A stretch of DNA of 16,209 bases from the NCBI GenBank assembly GCA_900543705.1, contig UQSL01000045.1, positions 1 through 16,209 on the forward strand, given 5' to 3'. Under the pieces are notes generated by a model. It saw only the letters and a list, made by a program, of their open reading frames with translations. It did no database searches and was not told the DNA's origin. Each line of letters starts with the position of its first letter. Within the stretch, counting starts at the first letter, position 1. Shown one piece after another: positions 14,661 to 16,209 of this stretch. Source of the stretch: an uncultured Oscillospiraceae bacterium (GTDB lineage: Bacteria; Bacillota; Clostridia; Oscillospirales; Ruminococcaceae). The position numbers and the translations under genes are program-made.

Positions 14661-14700
14661 TTCTTTGTAGCCTTTAAATCGAGAATGAAAAGAATAGGCC
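14649..14700 (-). repeat. Copy 2 of the 52-bp repeat
   Basis: The partner of 13669-13720 (49/52 identical). It encodes SFHSRFKGYKEMLRR on the minus strand. Next to it, a GGCCG/CGGCC hairpin (14697-14715) with a T-rich run on the minus strand separates cassette B from cassette A and may be a weak terminator. Confidence 0.8.
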
Positions 14701-14737
14701 GAAAGCCATCCGGCCCTTCGTTTTAAATTATGTTAAA

Positions 14738-15022
14738 CTATATCATGCGATTCCAAACATAGACTTTGGTAACGATCTCTCTCAATGGTATTCCGTCAAT
14801 GAGAAAGTTCAGCATTTCTTCGGGAGTATCAAAGCCTTGATCGGACTCCTCAGGGCAGTCAATATTATAAATGTGGTATTGATTTCTGAAATAGCCGGTG
14901 TCAAATGTTAATTCACCATAGCTGAACTCAGATTCATGGCCATTGGTAATACTGAATATAAAATCATCAACTGACTCAAAATTGCGACCGGGCTGCGCAT
15001 AATAGATTTTGGTGTTATTCAT
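14738..15022 (-). CDS. Cassette B immunity protein (internal start)
   Basis: A 94-residue acidic protein starting MNNTKIYYAQPGRNF and ending VTKVYVWNRMI, lying in the same frame as the toxin tail. GGAGG sits 8 bases before its ATG at 15022, a strong reason to treat it as a separate translation product. The size, acidity and position directly after a toxin tail are those of an immunity protein. I do not recognise the family. Confidence 0.6.
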   Translation of the reverse strand: MNNTKIYYAQPGRNFESVDDFIFSITNGHESEFSYGELTFDTGYFRNQYHIYNIDCPEESDQGFDTPEEMLNFLIDGIPLREIVTKVYVWNRMI

Positions 15023-15520
15023 GACTGATTCCTCCAATAAAATTTGTTTGAATTCAGGGATGGATATATCCCTGTAGTTTATTTGTTTCACCCAGAGAGG
15101 ATGACCATCATTAGGGTCAAAAGAAATTTCATGATCATGGGGATTGGAATGATCGTGGGGAAAACCATGGTCAGTCAAATGCCTTTCTCGAACTGCACGT
15201 CCATCATCCCCAATCTTTGTCAAAGCAGTGTATCCTCCTTTTTTGCCAGGTATGGTTGTGACCTTGATTTCTCCTGGCTCTCCAAAAAACCTTTCATCCT
15301 CTGGTTTCTTTGGCTTCCAGTCACCCCCAAAAGCGCTGCCCATACCTTTTTCCTCATAGAGGGAGAGGACATGGCCGCGCTTAATGATGAGCTCGGAGTG
15401 TTCCGGGACTGGCTTTGCACCGCAGATGTAAGGCGCGTACTTGGACAGGGGAGGCAGGTCGTCGTCCATGTGCCTCCAGGAGCTCAGGTCATAGTCGAGG
15501 AAGACGATGTTGCCCTGCAT
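14738..15520 (-). CDS. Cassette B: toxin tail fused in frame to its immunity protein
   Basis: A 260-residue frame. Residues 1 to about 66 are the shared block, from MQGNIVFLDYDLSSW to GMGSAFGG. Then comes DWKPKKPEDERFFGEPGEI and a His-rich region, GRAVRERHLTDHG and HDHSNPHDHEI, that looks like a metal-binding or catalytic centre; I cannot name its family. It runs through SIPEFKQILLEES without a stop straight into MNNTKIYY, the start of a second protein. The immunity frame has its own GGAGG, so the natural state is probably two genes and the fused frame may reflect a lost toxin stop. The shared block begins 16 bases after the cassette C immunity stop with no ribosome binding site, so it is probably an unexpressed or run-on cassette. 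Confidence 0.65.
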   Translation of the reverse strand: MQGNIVFLDYDLSSWRHMDDDLPPLSKYAPYICGAKPVPEHSELIIKRGHVLSLYEEKGMGSAFGGDWKPKKPEDERFFGEPGEIKVTTIPGKKGGYTALTKIGDDGRAVRERHLTDHGFPHDHSNPHDHEISFDPNDGHPLWVKQINYRDISIPEFKQILLEESVMNNTKIYYAQPGRNFESVDDFIFSITNGHESEFSYGELTFDTGYFRNQYHIYNIDCPEESDQGFDTPEEMLNFLIDGIPLREIVTKVYVWNRMI

Positions 15521-15522
15521 CT
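15324..15522 (-). repeat. Conserved cassette block, copy B
   Basis: A 199-bp copy of the shared block, from the CCCCCAAAAGCGCT edge to CTGCATCT. Beyond 15522 the sequence is A+T-rich DNA leading into the cassette C immunity stop, whereas copy A continues into upstream DUF4417-like sequence. Confidence 0.9.
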
Positions 15523-15536
15523 TAAATTAATTAAAA

Positions 15537-15848
15537 TTAAACTAGCTTTTTTGTGTTTTTTCGCCACCATTTATCGGAATTGAAATCTTCTGGAATTTCA
15601 TCTTCTAATGGATTTTCGATTCCTAATTTTTCTAATTCTTCAAACCATAAATCTCTTTTAGAAACAGGTAATTTCTTGCCACACCATGGACAGAACTCAA
15701 TTTTAATGTACGATTTTCCTGAATCATGAATTATAATCCCATATTCATCGAATTTAGGCTCATAATATATCAGGTCTTCCGAATCGAATTCGACATCCTT
15801 TCTATTTTGATTTATAAAAAAACTCATATTATTGCAACAGTGTTTCAT
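15537..15848 (-). CDS. Cassette C immunity protein (Cys-rich, candidate zinc binder)
   Basis: A 103-residue protein starting MKHCCNNMSFFINQNRK, with a second cysteine pair in IEFCPWCGKKLPVSKRD. CC and CxxC could together bind zinc. The tail is acidic and Trp-rich (SDKWWRKNTKKLV). It starts 14 bases after the E3-like RNase tail, so it should be that toxin's immunity protein. It may belong to a small Cys-rich family described as DUF6980, but that is from memory and uncertain. The ATG at 15848 is preferred to the one at 15860 because GGAGG (complement of 15854-15858) lies 5 bases before it and inside the longer frame. Confidence 0.7.
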   Translation of the reverse strand: MKHCCNNMSFFINQNRKDVEFDSEDLIYYEPKFDEYGIIIHDSGKSYIKIEFCPWCGKKLPVSKRDLWFEELEKLGIENPLEDEIPEDFNSDKWWRKNTKKLV

Positions 15849-15862
15849 CTCTGCCTCCATTT

Positions 15863-16209
15863 TTAATTTATCTTTATCGTTCTTCCCGGAACAGCTGGCT
15901 TATACATTTCTCCTGTAGTTGGATCCATTGAGCCTAAATGATGCCCTCTTTTATCATAAACCTCTATATCGTTATGAGTATGATCCCACTCATAATATTT
16001 CTTATTACTGCTAACACCACTTGTTTTTCTGTCTTGACCTTTAACGTTATTCAAATTTTTCCATATTTCACTTTCTCCTTTTGTTGGATTTTTCTTTTGA
16101 GAAGTCTCAATTCTCCCCCCAAAAGCGCTGCCCATACCCTTTTCCTCATAGAGGGAAAGGACATGGCCGCGCTTAATGATGAGCTTGGAGCCCTCCGGGA
16201 CAGGCTTTG
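15863..16209 (-). CDS. Cassette C: colicin E3-like ribonuclease tail (partial)
   Basis: The frame enters from beyond the right edge of the window with the shared block (KPVPEGSKLIIKRGHV to GMGSAFGG). Counting from the Met of MGSAFGG, residues 46-90 form a colicin E3/cloacin-type cytotoxic domain: KYYEWDHTHNDIEVYDKRG, then HHLGSMDPTTG and PGRTIKIN. Asp51, His54, Glu58 and Arg85 keep the spacing of E3 Asp510, His513, Glu517 and Arg545, the catalytic and active-site residues. Such enzymes cut 16S rRNA in the decoding site. The domain looks intact. The start lies outside the window, and whether this copy belongs to a full-length gene cannot be seen. The immunity gene follows directly. Confidence 0.85.
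   Translation of the reverse strand, partial: KPVPEGSKLIIKRGHVLSLYEEKGMGSAFGGRIETSQKKNPTKGESEIWKNLNNVKGQDRKTSGVSSNKKYYEWDHTHNDIEVYDKRGHHLGSMDPTTGEMYKPAVPGRTIKIN
16116..16209 (-). repeat. Conserved cassette block, copy C (truncated by the window edge)
   Basis: The first 94 bp of the shared block, closest to copy B in lacking the extra Gln codon and closest to copy A around PEGSK. Confidence 0.85.

Overview
The window looks like a chromosomal segment of an endospore-forming, low-to-moderate G+C member of the Firmicutes, probably class Clostridia. The evidence is a full-length forespore sigma factor (sigG), strong AGGAGG-type ribosome binding sites, a TTG start, TTGNNN-17-TANNNT promoters, and many short hairpin-plus-T terminators. 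The genus cannot be named from sequence alone. No tRNA, rRNA, CRISPR array or insertion sequence was seen.

Region 1 (1-9370) is a compact plus-strand operon that reads as a small acyl-transfer biosynthesis system. A leader or small RNA with its own promoter and terminator (45-291) is followed by a second promoter (385-413). Seven tightly spaced or overlapping genes then follow: an acyl carrier protein, a PaaK/CapK-type adenylate-forming ligase, an AMP-dependent ligase, a subtilisin-like protease interrupted by one in-frame TAG, two ABC exporter half-transporters, and a BtrH/C39-like papain-fold protein with a visible Cys-His-Asp set. A strong palindromic terminator closes the operon. No condensation, ketosynthase or YcaO gene and no obvious precursor peptide is present. 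By analogy with butirosin side-chain assembly (carrier protein, ligase, BtrH transfer), the ligases would load acids on the carrier, the BtrH-like protein would move the acyl group to an acceptor, and the transporter pair would export the product. The protease could trim or deprotect it. This is the best candidate in the window for an undescribed system.

Region 2 (9371-13636) is housekeeping and sporulation DNA. It holds sigG with a sigma-G-like promoter, a convergent P-loop ATPase of unknown role, a family 4 uracil-DNA glycosylase, a stand-alone pduL-type phosphate acyltransferase, and a 65-residue ferredoxin-fold-like protein with a TTG start.

Region 3 (13637-16209) is a minus-strand array of polymorphic toxin/immunity cassettes. 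Each cassette carries a nearly identical block of about 200 bp. The block encodes what looks like the C-terminal end of a DUF4417-like protein and finishes at the protein motif MGSAFGG. A different toxin tail and immunity gene follow each block: a colicin E3-like RNase, a His-rich tail fused in frame to its immunity gene, and a ParB/sulfiredoxin-like tail with a frameshifted immunity gene. A 52-bp remnant marks a fourth junction. None of the blocks wholly inside the window has a complete N-terminus or a convincing start, so they look like a reservoir of orphan cassettes whose full-length parent would lie to the right of the window.
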